DNA of 50,419 nt, from NCBI GenBank assembly GCA_934167305.1, contig CAKPKQ010000008.1:1-50419 (forward strand), read 5' to 3'. Under the pieces are notes generated by a model. That model saw only the letters and a list, made by a program, of their open reading frames with translations. It searched no databases and was not told the origin of the DNA. Of this stretch, positions 27,949 through 36,193 are shown in pieces (the stretch's first letter is position 1; each line of letters opens with the position of its first letter). The position numbers and the translations under genes are program-made. This stretch comes from an uncultured Clostridia bacterium. Its GTDB lineage: Bacteria; Bacillota; Clostridia; TANB77; CAG-508.

Positions 27949-28854
27949 ATGTCCTTTGAAAAATTAATAGGAAATGAAAAAATAAAACAAATACTTAAAA
28001 ATGCTGTAGAAAGCAATAATGTTTTACACAGCTATATGTTTGTTGGTGAAGAAGGAATAGGTAAAAACTTATTTGCAAAAGAATTCGCAAAGATGATATT
28101 ATGTAGTAATCAAGATGTTAAACCATGTAATCAATGTAAGTCATGTGTTGAGTTCAATAGTGAAAATCACCCTGATTTTATGCAAATTGTTCCTGATGAT
28201 GGAAAAACTATAAAAATAGAACAAGTAAGATTTATGCAAGAGAAAACTCAGGAAAAGCCAGTAACATCCAATAAAAAGGTATATTTAATATCACAAGCGG
28301 AAACAATGACAAGAGAAGCAGCTAACAGCTTATTAAAAACACTTGAAGAACCACCAGAATATGTAGTTATTATTTTAACAACATCAAATGAAAGTAAAAT
28401 TTTAACAACTATAAAATCAAGGTGTATGAAATTACATTTTGAGCCTATACCAGAAGAAAAAATAATAGATTATTTAAAACAAAATGGTATAGATGCAAAC
28501 CTTACAGAAAATATGCTAAAGCATTGTGAGGGCAGTATAGGAAAAGCAATAAAAATAAATGATTTAAAAGATCAATATATGCAAATAGAACAGCTTATTA
28601 ATTTACTAGAAAAACAAAGTATTACACAAATATGGAAAAAAGCGGAAGTTTTATATTCATCAAAAGATGATATTATTGATTTATTAAATTACATGGAAAT
28701 TGTTATATATAATATAATAAAAAAAGAACATAAGATTAAATATACAGAAGGAATACACATTATAGAACAGACAAAACAAAGATTATTAGCTAATGCTAAT
28801 TACGATATGTCAATTGATAACTTATTACTAAAATTATGGGAGGAAGTTAATTGA
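27949..28854 (+). CDS. holB: DNA polymerase III delta' subunit
   Basis: A 301-residue clamp-loader AAA+ subunit. The Walker A-like GEEGIGKN (residues about 33-40), a zinc-binding C-x8-C-x2-C-x2-C cluster (about 51-65), the TLEEPPE box and the SRC sensor motif (about 158-160) are all present, in the order of DnaX/HolB proteins. Its length and single copy of the AAA+ module without a long tau tail favour delta' over tau/gamma. ATG 27949 is 3 bases after lepB. Its stop overlaps the TTG start of the next gene by 4 bases, the same holB-ricT coupling seen in many Firmicutes. Confidence 0.9.
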   Translation: MSFEKLIGNEKIKQILKNAVESNNVLHSYMFVGEEGIGKNLFAKEFAKMILCSNQDVKPCNQCKSCVEFNSENHPDFMQIVPDDGKTIKIEQVRFMQEKTQEKPVTSNKKVYLISQAETMTREAANSLLKTLEEPPEYVVIILTTSNESKILTTIKSRCMKLHFEPIPEEKIIDYLKQNGIDANLTENMLKHCEGSIGKAIKINDLKDQYMQIEQLINLLEKQSITQIWKKAEVLYSSKDDIIDLLNYMEIVIYNIIKKEHKIKYTEGIHIIEQTKQRLLANANYDMSIDNLLLKLWEEVN

Positions 28855-29771
28855 AAAAAATAGTAGGGGTTAGATTTAGAAAACCAGGCAAGATATATTT
28901 TTTTGATCCTGAAAATTTTGAAATAGAAAAAGGACAAAAAGTAATTGTAGAAACAAGTCAAGGACAAGAAATAGGTGAGGCTACAACAGGAATTAGAGAA
29001 GTCCATGAAGAAACATTAAAAGCACCACTAAAAAAAGTAGTTCGTATTGCAACAAAAAAAGATATAAGAAATGATGAAGAAAATAGAAAAAAAGAAAAAG
29101 AAGCATTTAAAATAGCTGAAGAGAAAATAAAAAAATATAAATTAGATATGAACTTAACAGAAGTTGAATATAAATTTGATAATAGCAAAATTATATTTTT
29201 CTTTACAGCAGATGGAAGAATTGACTTTAGAGAACTTGTTAAGGAATTAGCAGCGATTTTTAAAACAAGAATCGAGCTAAGACAAATAGGTGTAAGAGAT
29301 GAAGTTAAAAAAATTGGAGGAAATGGTGTGTGTGGTAGAGAACTATGTTGCTGTTCATTTTTAGATAATTTTGAAGCAGTATCTATAAAAATGGCCAAAG
29401 AACAAAACGTTTCATTAAATCCATCTAAAATATCAGGAAATTGCGGTAGACTTATGTGTTGTTTAAAATATGAACAAGACGTTTATGAAGATAAACTAAA
29501 AAGACTTCCTAAAATTGGGGCAATAGTAAAAACAGAAGATGGCGAAGGAACTGTTGATTCAATACAAACACTAAAAGAAATAATACGCGTAAAATTCAAG
29601 GATGGAGATGATACTTTTTATAAAAGATATCCTGCATCTGAAGTAAAAATAATAAAAAATATTGGAAAAGAAGAAGTAGATCCAGAAGAAAAAGAACATG
29701 CAAAAGAGTTAGCGGAATTAGAAAAATTAGAAAAGTTAGATGAACAAACTAAATCAGATGATGATATTTAG
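28851..29771 (+). CDS. ricT: PSP1-domain protein RicT/YaaT
   Basis: A 306-residue PSP1 protein. Conserved cysteines occur in VCGRELCCCSF and in NCGRLMCCLKYE (about residues 160-205). In Bacillus the RicA-RicF-RicT complex carries [4Fe-4S] clusters, promotes RNase Y-dependent mRNA maturation and influences sporulation and competence. It starts with TTG at 28851, overlapping the holB stop by 4 bases, with GGGAGGAAG inside the end of holB serving as binding site. The C-terminal 50 residues are charged and probably flexible. The holB-ricT pair is a common arrangement; the ferredoxin gene follows 33 bases later. Confidence 0.9.
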   Translation: MKKIVGVRFRKPGKIYFFDPENFEIEKGQKVIVETSQGQEIGEATTGIREVHEETLKAPLKKVVRIATKKDIRNDEENRKKEKEAFKIAEEKIKKYKLDMNLTEVEYKFDNSKIIFFFTADGRIDFRELVKELAAIFKTRIELRQIGVRDEVKKIGGNGVCGRELCCCSFLDNFEAVSIKMAKEQNVSLNPSKISGNCGRLMCCLKYEQDVYEDKLKRLPKIGAIVKTEDGEGTVDSIQTLKEIIRVKFKDGDDTFYKRYPASEVKIIKNIGKEEVDPEEKEHAKELAELEKLEKLDEQTKSDDDI

Positions 29772-29804
29772 TAATAGATGTAAAAATGAGAGGTGGTGAA
29801 ATAA

Positions 29805-29981
29805 ATGGCATATAAAATTACAGATAAATGTATTAGTTGTGGAGCATGTGCTGCAAGTTGTCCAGTATCTTGCATTTCACAAGGTGATGATAAATATGTA
29901 ATAAACAAAGATGCATGTATCTCATGCGGAACATGTGAAGGTGTTTGCCCAGTTGGAGCACCAGAACCAAATGAAGAATAA
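29805..29981 (+). CDS. Two-cluster [4Fe-4S] ferredoxin
   Basis: A 58-residue clostridial-type ferredoxin with two CxxCxxCxxxCP motifs (CISCGACAASCP and CISCGTCEGVCP), enough for two [4Fe-4S] clusters. ATG 29805 follows GAGGTGGTG. It carries low-potential electrons, and a likely partner is the pyruvate-type oxidoreductase encoded 1.5 kb away on the other strand. It is the last gene of the run starting at 25006 and is followed at once by a terminator. Confidence 0.95.
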   Translation: MAYKITDKCISCGACAASCPVSCISQGDDKYVINKDACISCGTCEGVCPVGAPEPNEE

Positions 29982-29986
29982 AAAAC

Positions 29987-30016
29987 AAAAACTCGAACTA
30001 GTGTCGAGTTTTTTTA
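29987..30016. terminator. Bidirectional terminator after ferredoxin and vWA genes
   Basis: The stem AAAAACTCGA/TCGAGTTTTT with a 7-base loop and flanking A/T runs. The TAG stop of the minus-strand vWA gene (29998-30000) lies inside the hairpin. Confidence 0.85.
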
Positions 30017-31407
30017 TTATTCAATCTTACCTTGTTTAAAGTATACAACAATACAAAGATACATGTAAAAAATGTAATAACAGAAACATTAATTATAATT
30101 ATATGTGTAAGATCTAAACCTGTTGGTGGTATAATTAAAAAGTTTAATGCTCTTATTCTTCCACCATCTTGAGCTTCTGTGGCTGTTATAGTAGTTGTTG
30201 TACCATCATTTAAAATTTTATCTAATGAGAACACCATGCAGTTATTAAAAGTTGATGATCTATTTAAGGTTTCAGGAGTAAGTACAGAAGTTAATACAAG
30301 TTTTTTTGTATATTCTTTAATTGCTGGAATGGTTTGACTACCAGATGTGCAATATAAAATATTATTTGTATAATTCCAGCCATAATCAGCATTTGTTTTA
30401 TTTTCTGTTAATAAATATTGATTGGGGCTATATACTAATGAAGAACCAGGAATATCATTAATTATAATATTTTTTGAATCAAATGCAGAGATAATATTAA
30501 TTACATATTCTATATATAAAGTAGCACCATGAAGAAGTTCGGCATCCAATTGTAATATAATTTTGTCATCTCCAGGAATTATACCAGCATTATTCAAATT
30601 ATATGATGTTGTAGGATCATACATTAAAATTATCAACATATATATTTGTTTATAAAGATCATTTACGATCGTGTCAGCCATACCACTTGTAGTAGTTTCG
30701 AAATTTTTATGAAGTGTATTTGTAGTAGCAAATTCTTCAAAATTTTTTCCAATGGCGTGTTCTACAAAAATAGAAATTGTCGATATTCCAGATGAATTTA
30801 TTTTTTCGAGTTCTTTTAGTGAAGTAGATTCATCAGACAATTTACCATCTGATAAAGTAACAACTATTTTTAGTGCTTCTGTATTTGTAGATTCTGTGAG
30901 CATTGTACATGCAGCTTCTAGTGCTTTTGACATATAAGTTCCTCCATCTGCTTTCATACTATCATTAATACTATAAATATCATTAGCATTATTAGTTAAG
31001 CTTTGAGGGGTACCCAGTATTCCACTAGAAAAACGTATTAAGCCTATTTTCAAATGTTCACTACCGATTTTTTCAAATAGTTTATTAGTTAGATCACGTA
31101 CAGCAGTTTTTAAGTGTTCTATACGATCATCACTTTTCATTGAACCTGAATTATCTAAAACAAAAACAATTTCAACATCTTTCATATTTTTTTTTAAGTC
31201 AATATTAGAAGTAGAAGAAAGAGACATGCTAGATAAAGTAGTTCCATCAGATAGCTTTAGCAAAAAAGCATTCACTTGGTTATAGGCTAAAATCCCATCA
31301 GTTTTATTTTTATAAAAGAATGTAGATGGACCTGCGGCATAACATATATTACAAGAAAAGATGATAGATACAAGTAAAAATAGTATAATAATCTTCTTTT
31401 TTTTCAT
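29998..31407 (-). CDS. Exported von Willebrand factor A domain protein
   Basis: A 469-residue protein with a signal peptide (residues 1-25, ending CYAAG) and a C-terminal membrane anchor (about 435-460) with a basic tail. The vWA domain (about 78-260) has a complete MIDAS site: D85-x-S87-x-S89 (DNSGSM), a Thr in GGTYMSKALE, and Asp in LSDGKLSDE. Such domains bind ligands through a metal ion, and this one faces outward. Residues about 265-430 are a further beta-rich part. ATG 31407 follows GGAGG; an in-frame TTG at 31419 overlaps that site. It stands alone between two terminators and may be an adhesin or an envelope-complex component. Confidence 0.85.
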   Translation of the reverse strand: MKKKKIIILFLLVSIIFSCNICYAAGPSTFFYKNKTDGILAYNQVNAFLLKLSDGTTLSSMSLSSTSNIDLKKNMKDVEIVFVLDNSGSMKSDDRIEHLKTAVRDLTNKLFEKIGSEHLKIGLIRFSSGILGTPQSLTNNANDIYSINDSMKADGGTYMSKALEAACTMLTESTNTEALKIVVTLSDGKLSDESTSLKELEKINSSGISTISIFVEHAIGKNFEEFATTNTLHKNFETTTSGMADTIVNDLYKQIYMLIILMYDPTTSYNLNNAGIIPGDDKIILQLDAELLHGATLYIEYVINIISAFDSKNIIINDIPGSSLVYSPNQYLLTENKTNADYGWNYTNNILYCTSGSQTIPAIKEYTKKLVLTSVLTPETLNRSSTFNNCMVFSLDKILNDGTTTTITATEAQDGGRIRALNFLIIPPTGLDLTHIIIINVSVITFFTCIFVLLYTLNKVRLNNKKTRH

Positions 31408-31449
31408 TTGTTCCTCCAATATAATTAAAATAACTATATCATAAAAAAT

Positions 31450-31480
31450 AAAAAAGTTCTACAATAAGTAGAACTTTTTT
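31450..31480. terminator. Terminator of the por operon
   Basis: A 13-bp perfect stem (31450-31462 with 31468-31480), 5-base loop, with A and T runs on both sides. It lies just beyond the porB stop on the minus strand. Confidence 0.9.
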
Positions 31481-31484
31481 AAAA

Positions 31485-32438
31485 TTAATTTGTATTTGTA
31501 CTTTCTTCTAATTTCAAAAGAGCTTCCCAACGTTTATCAACTTCTTTTTGAAACTCTTCTATCATCCATTCATTACCAGGTTTAAACATATGTTTAAAAC
31601 GTTTTTGAGGCTTTAAAAATTCTTCAATAGGTAATTTTTTAGCAGGTTTATAATTTATTACATATCTGCCATCAATAACTTCATATAAAGGCCAATAGCA
31701 TGTTTCAACAGCTAATTTATTTATTTGCATTAACATATCTGTTGGATATCCCCAGCCTCTTGGACAAGGTGATAACACATTTAAGAAACAAGGACCCTCT
31801 GTATAAATAGCTTTTTCAGCCTTTTCATACAAATCTTTAAAATTTGCATAAGCAATAGTTTGCGCAACATAAGGTAAATGATGAGCCTCCATAACTTCTG
31901 TCAAATCTTTTCTAGATTGCATTTTACCAGGTATAACTGTTCCTGCAGGAGAGGTCGTTGTATCTGCAAACTTTGGAGTTGCAGAAGAACGTTGAATACC
32001 AGTATTCATATATGCACCATTATCATAACATACATATACCATATCATGACCTCTTTCCATAGCACCTGATAAACTTTGAATACCTATATCATAAGTTCCA
32101 CCATCTCCACCAAATGTAATAAATTTAGTGGTTTTATCACTAGGCAATTTGCCTTGTTTTTTTAATGAACGATAAGCTGCTTCCACACCAGAACAAGTAG
32201 ATGCTGCATTTTCAAAAGCTGTGTGGATATATGAGTCAGTCCAAGAAGTATATGGATATATAAAACTTGAAACTTCCATACAACCAGTAGCATTACTAAT
32301 TACTGCATGATCTTCTGGCTTTAAAGCTCTTAAAACCATACGAGCAATAGGTGGGGCACCACAACCAGCACACATTCTGTGACCAGCTGTAAATCTAGAT
32401 GGCTTGTTTGCCATTACTTCTTTTAAATTATATGCCAT
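31485..32438 (-). CDS. porB: Pyruvate/2-oxoacid:ferredoxin oxidoreductase, beta (TPP) subunit
   Basis: A 317-residue thiamine-diphosphate subunit of the four-subunit enzyme that oxidatively decarboxylates pyruvate (or a branched 2-oxoacid) to acyl-CoA and reduces ferredoxin. It shows the TPP/Mg motif GDGGTYD starting near 111 with the downstream Asn140, and the four cysteines expected to bind the proximal [4Fe-4S] cluster: C23 and C26 in CAGC, C53 in ATGC, C224 in SPC. It is the last gene of the operon and starts 10 bases after porA. The sequence fits pyruvate use best, but substrate is not certain by eye. Confidence 0.93.
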   Translation of the reverse strand: MAYNLKEVMANKPSRFTAGHRMCAGCGAPPIARMVLRALKPEDHAVISNATGCMEVSSFIYPYTSWTDSYIHTAFENAASTCSGVEAAYRSLKKQGKLPSDKTTKFITFGGDGGTYDIGIQSLSGAMERGHDMVYVCYDNGAYMNTGIQRSSATPKFADTTTSPAGTVIPGKMQSRKDLTEVMEAHHLPYVAQTIAYANFKDLYEKAEKAIYTEGPCFLNVLSPCPRGWGYPTDMLMQINKLAVETCYWPLYEVIDGRYVINYKPAKKLPIEEFLKPQKRFKHMFKPGNEWMIEEFQKEVDKRWEALLKLEESTNTN

Positions 32439-32448
32439 AAAATTTTCC

Positions 32449-33630
32449 TCACTTTCTTAATCCTACATAACGATATGGATTATCAATTTCACCGGTTTTA
32501 GCAACTTGTGCCAAATAATCGAACACTTCATGAATATTATTACTTGTAGTATCTCTACCACCAATACCATAAACATAGCTTACAGCAGGAACTTGCTTTT
32601 TAGCTGTATACATACTTGAAGTAACATCTTCAAATAATGCACCACCCATAGCATTTAAAGAATCAGCTTTATCCATTATTGCTACAGCTTTTAAATTTCC
32701 TAAAGCTTCAGCAATTTCTTCAGCAGGGAAAGGTCTAAATACACGAACCTTAACCATACCAGCTTTAATTCCTTTTTCTCTTAACTCATCTACAACTGTT
32801 TTTGTAGTTCCAGCAGTTGAATTCATACAAACAACAGCAATTTCTGCATCATCCATTCTATATTCTTCAAAAAATGAATATTTTCTACCAGTCATTTTTT
32901 CAAAGTCTTTAGCAACTTCTAAAATAACTTTTTTAGCATTTCTCATTGCTTCAGCTTGTTGATATTTATGTTCAAATAAATATGATTGAACATCTAATGG
33001 TCCAACAGCAATTGGCTCTTTATCATTTAATAGGTAATGTTCTGGTTTGTATGTCCCAACAAATTCTTTTGCTTTATTATCTTCAATCAATTCAATATTT
33101 TCAATTGAATGAGAAGTAATAAATCCATCTTGACATACCATTAAAGGTAATAAAACATCTTTGTTTTCAGCAATTCTATGAGCCATAATTAAGTTATCAT
33201 ATGCCTCTTGGTTGTTTTCAGAAAATAACATAATCCATCCAGCATCTCTTACGCCCATTGCATCTGAGTGGTCATTGTGAATATTTAATGGACCTGAAAC
33301 AGCTCTATTTACCAAGCTCATAACAATAGGAAGTCTTAAGCTAGAAGCAATATATATCATTTCCCACATATATGATAAACCATTAGCAGAAGTAGCAGTC
33401 ATAGCTCTTGCACCAGCAGCTTCTGCACCAACACAAGCACTCATAGCACTATGTTCACTTTCAACAGCAACAAACTCTGTATCTACAGTGCCATTACTAA
33501 CAAAAGTAGAAAAATATTGAGGTATTTCTGTTGAAGGTGTTATTGGAAAAGCAGCTACAACATCTGGATTAATTTGTTTCATAGCAATAGCAGCAGCTTC
33601 ATTTCCACTTAATCTTTCTCTAATTCCCAT
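32449..33630 (-). CDS. porA: Pyruvate/2-oxoacid:ferredoxin oxidoreductase, alpha subunit
   Basis: The 393-residue alpha subunit, which supplies the pyrimidine-binding side of the TPP site and the CoA-binding region. The N-terminal SGNEAAA-AMKQINPDVVAAFPITPSTE motif is typical of PorA/VorA. The C-terminal third (from about residue 260) is a Rossmann-like domain II with VKVRVFRPFPAEE. It begins 13 bases after porD, with AAGGAGAT upstream. The separate alpha, beta, gamma and delta genes differ from the single-chain enzyme of many Clostridia. Confidence 0.93.
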   Translation of the reverse strand: MGIRERLSGNEAAAIAMKQINPDVVAAFPITPSTEIPQYFSTFVSNGTVDTEFVAVESEHSAMSACVGAEAAGARAMTATSANGLSYMWEMIYIASSLRLPIVMSLVNRAVSGPLNIHNDHSDAMGVRDAGWIMLFSENNQEAYDNLIMAHRIAENKDVLLPLMVCQDGFITSHSIENIELIEDNKAKEFVGTYKPEHYLLNDKEPIAVGPLDVQSYLFEHKYQQAEAMRNAKKVILEVAKDFEKMTGRKYSFFEEYRMDDAEIAVVCMNSTAGTTKTVVDELREKGIKAGMVKVRVFRPFPAEEIAEALGNLKAVAIMDKADSLNAMGGALFEDVTSSMYTAKKQVPAVSYVYGIGGRDTTSNNIHEVFDYLAQVAKTGEIDNPYRYVGLRK

Positions 33631-33643
33631 ATTATAATCTCCT

Positions 33644-33925
33644 TTACTCAGTCATTTCAATGGCATGGAATGGGCAAACTTTAGCACAAACTCCACAACC
33701 TTTGCAATAATCATAATTAAAATCTTCACGCTTTCCTTCTTTATTTACAGGAATAGCATCATCAGGGCAAACAGGAAAACATAAACCACATTGAGTACAT
33801 TTTTCAGATATGTAAATAGGCTTAACACTTCTCCAGTCACCTGTTTTAAATTCTCTAGCATTACCAGCTTCATAAATATTACCACCAATAGTCATATCAC
33901 AAGCTGGAGTATTTTTATCAATCAT
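33644..33925 (-). CDS. porD: Pyruvate/2-oxoacid:ferredoxin oxidoreductase, delta (ferredoxin-like) subunit
   Basis: A 93-residue subunit with two [4Fe-4S] motifs: CTQCGLCFPVCP (from about 39) and CKGCGVCAKVCP (from about 73). It passes electrons from the catalytic core to free ferredoxin. ATG 33925 follows AAGGATGG. It lies 109 bases after porG, and most of that gap is the palindromic element 33943-34064, which could fold in the mRNA and affect expression of the downstream genes. Confidence 0.93.
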   Translation of the reverse strand: MIDKNTPACDMTIGGNIYEAGNAREFKTGDWRSVKPIYISEKCTQCGLCFPVCPDDAIPVNKEGKREDFNYDYCKGCGVCAKVCPFHAIEMTE

Positions 33926-33942
33926 TTAAACCATCCTTTCCA

Positions 33943-34064
33943 ATGTCAGTTTGGGGACGTTTCTCAAACTGACATAAATGTTACTTATGGGGACAGATCT
34001 TTAATTAAGATGTGTCCCTCAACTGACAAAAATGTCAGTTAAAGAAACGTCCCCGAAATGACAT
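33943..34064. mobile_element. 122-bp palindromic ACTGACA/GTCCCC element inside the por operon
   Basis: The ends ATGTCAGTTTGGGGACGTTT and, on the complement, ATGTCATTTCGGGGACGTTT form inverted repeats. The centre GGGGACAGATCTT-TAATT-AAGATGTGTCCC is itself a palindrome. It shares every block with the element at 15359-15768 but lacks the 260-base interior. It overlaps the last nine codons and stop of porG. Confidence 0.7.
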
Positions 34065-34613
34065 TTCTAGTGCTTTCATATTTCCATCAATAACTTCAGG
34101 TTTCTTAGCAAATTTGTGTTTAAATGAACCTTCCATATCAGCTAAAAAGTCTTTTTCTTCAATTACTCCACTTACTTTTACAATTGCTGCAAGCATTGGA
34201 GTGTTTGGAAAATATTTACCTAAAGTTTCTAAAGATATTTTTCTTGCGTCAATAGTATAAACTTTTCCAGTATATCCGTTAAGTAAAGGCTTTAATTCTT
34301 TTCCAGTTTTTGTAGTGTTTATAACAATTGCACCATCAGGTTTTAAACCAGCAGTTACATCAACAGCCTCTAATAAACTGTCATCAACAACTACTACATA
34401 ATCTGGTTCATATATATTACTATGAATACGAATAGGGGTATTACTTATGCGGTTATAGGCAGTAATAGGGGCACCCATTCTTTCTGGACCATATTCAGGA
34501 AAACCTTGAATATATTTGCCAGTGTTAAAAGCAGCATCTGCAAGTAAAAGAGAAGCTGTTTTTGCACCTTGACCACCTCTACCATGCCATCTAATTTCAA
34601 TTAAATCTTTCAT
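34035..34613 (-). CDS. porG: Pyruvate/2-oxoacid:ferredoxin oxidoreductase, gamma subunit
   Basis: A 192-residue gamma subunit, with the characteristic start IRWHGRGGQGAKTAS and FPEYGPERMGAPI motif. It is the first gene of the minus-strand operon porG-porD-porA-porB. AGGAGG lies 12 bases before ATG 34613, and a TTGACA/TAAAAT promoter lies upstream. The last nine residues (MSFRGRFFN) and the TGA are encoded by the palindromic element, so the natural C-terminus has been replaced or extended. An in-frame CGG codon in this tail is unlike the rest of the operon. Confidence 0.92.
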   Translation of the reverse strand: MKDLIEIRWHGRGGQGAKTASLLLADAAFNTGKYIQGFPEYGPERMGAPITAYNRISNTPIRIHSNIYEPDYVVVVDDSLLEAVDVTAGLKPDGAIVINTTKTGKELKPLLNGYTGKVYTIDARKISLETLGKYFPNTPMLAAIVKVSGVIEEKDFLADMEGSFKHKFAKKPEVIDGNMKALEMSFRGRFFN

Positions 34614-34651
34614 AGTTTTAGATGTCCTCCTTTATAATTTTTTCAAATAAT

Positions 34652-34680
34652 ATTTTATTATTAAATTACTGTAATGTCAA
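34652..34680 (-). promoter_or_regulatory. Promoter of the por operon
   Basis: On the minus strand, TTGACA (complement of 34675-34680) is 17 bases from TAAAAT (complement of 34652-34657), upstream of porG. Confidence 0.8.
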
Positions 34681-34733
34681 GAAAATACTGGCCAAATAAA
34701 ATTAATTAAATATAACTATGAGCATAATAATAA

Positions 34734-34762
34734 TTGACAAAGAAGTGTTTTTAAATTATTAT
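34734..34762 (+). promoter_or_regulatory. Promoter of the prepilin-like gene
   Basis: A consensus TTGACA (34734-34739), 17-base spacer and TATTAT (34757-34762), 29 bases before the start codon. Confidence 0.8.
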
Positions 34763-34791
34763 ATATATAAGTTAAATGGAGGAAAGTGCAA

Positions 34792-36006
34792 ATGAAAAAT
34801 AAATTGAAAAGCGAGAAGGGAGTAATGACTGCATATGTTACAGTAGTTGTGGTAACATTTGTAATTATTTTATCTGCGATTTTTTCTATTGCTGTTTCTA
34901 ACAGAAAAAATCAAATAAGTACATTAATAAAAATAAAAGAAGTATATGAACAAGGCAATGACTCAGCAGAACAATTGTATGAACAGCAAAAATTAAAAGA
35001 TAGAATTTCTATTACAGAATTAACAACTATACAAAAAGAAAATGTGATTGCACAAGATGAATTTGGAAACCAAGTTGTTGTACCTGGAGGCTTTAAATTA
35101 GCAGAAGATTCTGGAACAAATGTTAAAGATGGAATTGTAATAGAAGATGAAAACGAAAATCAATTTGTGTGGATTCCAGTTAGTAACATAGATGGAAAAG
35201 GTACAAATAGAATAAGAGTAGATGAAAATACAAGTCTAGAATTAACTTTGGGAAGATACGAATTTAAAGAAAATAATAATTCTACCATAGTACAAAAAGG
35301 TGAAGAATATAAAGAAACAAGTGTATCAAATGCAAATGCTGGTAGTATAGGAATGTATAAAATAGGAAATTACCTTGAAGTAAAAGACTATAGAGAATCT
35401 AATTATTTAGAAGATGACAATGCGGAAAATGCAACTGCAAAAGATATGGAGAAATTTACAACATCAGTAAAAGAAAATAAAGGCTATTATATAGCAAGAT
35501 ATGAGGCAAGTTATGGAAGCGGAAGTAGTATTATGAATTGGAAACCGTTATCAAAACCATCAACCTCATATGATAAAGAAAGCATGAATTATACAGAAGG
35601 AACTTTATGGAACTTTATAAATCAAGGAGATGCAGCTAAAGTATGTAGAAATATGTACTCAAATAATAAGTTTGTAGAAAGTGACTTGATGAATAGTTAC
35701 GCTTTAGATACAGCTATAATATATATTCAAGAAATGGGAAATATAGATTATTCAAGTAAAACAGATGGAAACATGATATTAAGAAATACTGGAAAAACAG
35801 ATGATAAAGTTTGCAATATTTATGATTTATCAGGAAACACGGCAGAATGGAATACAGAATATCATATTAGTGATGATAAAAAGAGTCCTGCTACATGTAG
35901 AGGCGGAAGCTATAATACAGTTGGAAGTACAAGTGGACGTGGTTATGATACAACCACTGCTGTATATGATGGAATTTCTTTTAGACCAATATTATATATT
36001 AAATAA
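34792..36006 (+). CDS. Prepilin-like membrane protein with FGE/C-type-lectin-like C-terminal domain
   Basis: A 404-residue protein. A short basic head (MKNKLKSEKG) and a long hydrophobic segment (about 13-37) resemble a type IV pilin-like or class III signal, but no Glu at +5 is seen, so it may simply be an anchor. Residues about 40-80 are helical. From about 95 a large exterior domain ends in FGE-sulfatase/lectin-fold motifs: IYDLSGNTAEW, CRGGSY and SFRPI. Catalytic cysteines of true formylglycine-generating enzymes are not evident, so ligand binding is more likely. ATG 34792 follows GGAGG by 9 bases. It is a single-gene unit with promoter and terminator. Confidence 0.75.
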   Translation: MKNKLKSEKGVMTAYVTVVVVTFVIILSAIFSIAVSNRKNQISTLIKIKEVYEQGNDSAEQLYEQQKLKDRISITELTTIQKENVIAQDEFGNQVVVPGGFKLAEDSGTNVKDGIVIEDENENQFVWIPVSNIDGKGTNRIRVDENTSLELTLGRYEFKENNNSTIVQKGEEYKETSVSNANAGSIGMYKIGNYLEVKDYRESNYLEDDNAENATAKDMEKFTTSVKENKGYYIARYEASYGSGSSIMNWKPLSKPSTSYDKESMNYTEGTLWNFINQGDAAKVCRNMYSNNKFVESDLMNSYALDTAIIYIQEMGNIDYSSKTDGNMILRNTGKTDDKVCNIYDLSGNTAEWNTEYHISDDKKSPATCRGGSYNTVGSTSGRGYDTTTAVYDGISFRPILYIK

Positions 36007-36019
36007 GACAAGAAAAGTT

Positions 36020-36077
36020 GACTTTGTTACATATGCACAATTGTAAGAAAATTGTGTACATGTGGCAAAGTCATTTT
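36020..36077 (+). terminator. Long terminator hairpin after the prepilin-like gene
   Basis: A stem of about 23 bp with a few G-T pairs, running from GACTTTG (36020-36026) to CAAAGTC (36066-36072), followed by ATTTTTAT. Confidence 0.8.
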
Positions 36078-36128
36078 TATTTTTAAAATAAATAATTTAC
36101 ATATTTTTCATTTTTATGGCTCTATACA

Positions 36129-36157
36129 TTGATTTTTGGACAAATTTGTTATATAAT
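36129..36157 (+). promoter_or_regulatory. Promoter of the minD-minE-rodA operon
   Basis: TTGATT (36129-36134), 17-base spacer, TATAAT (36152-36157), 36 bases before minD. Confidence 0.75.
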
Positions 36158-36193
36158 ACAAACGTTAAAAATTGCATTTTTAAGGAGGAAATA

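Noticed and set aside
34786..34791. GTG start at 34786 for the prepilin-like gene
   Set aside because: Only 3 bases from GGAGG; ATG 34792 has proper spacing.
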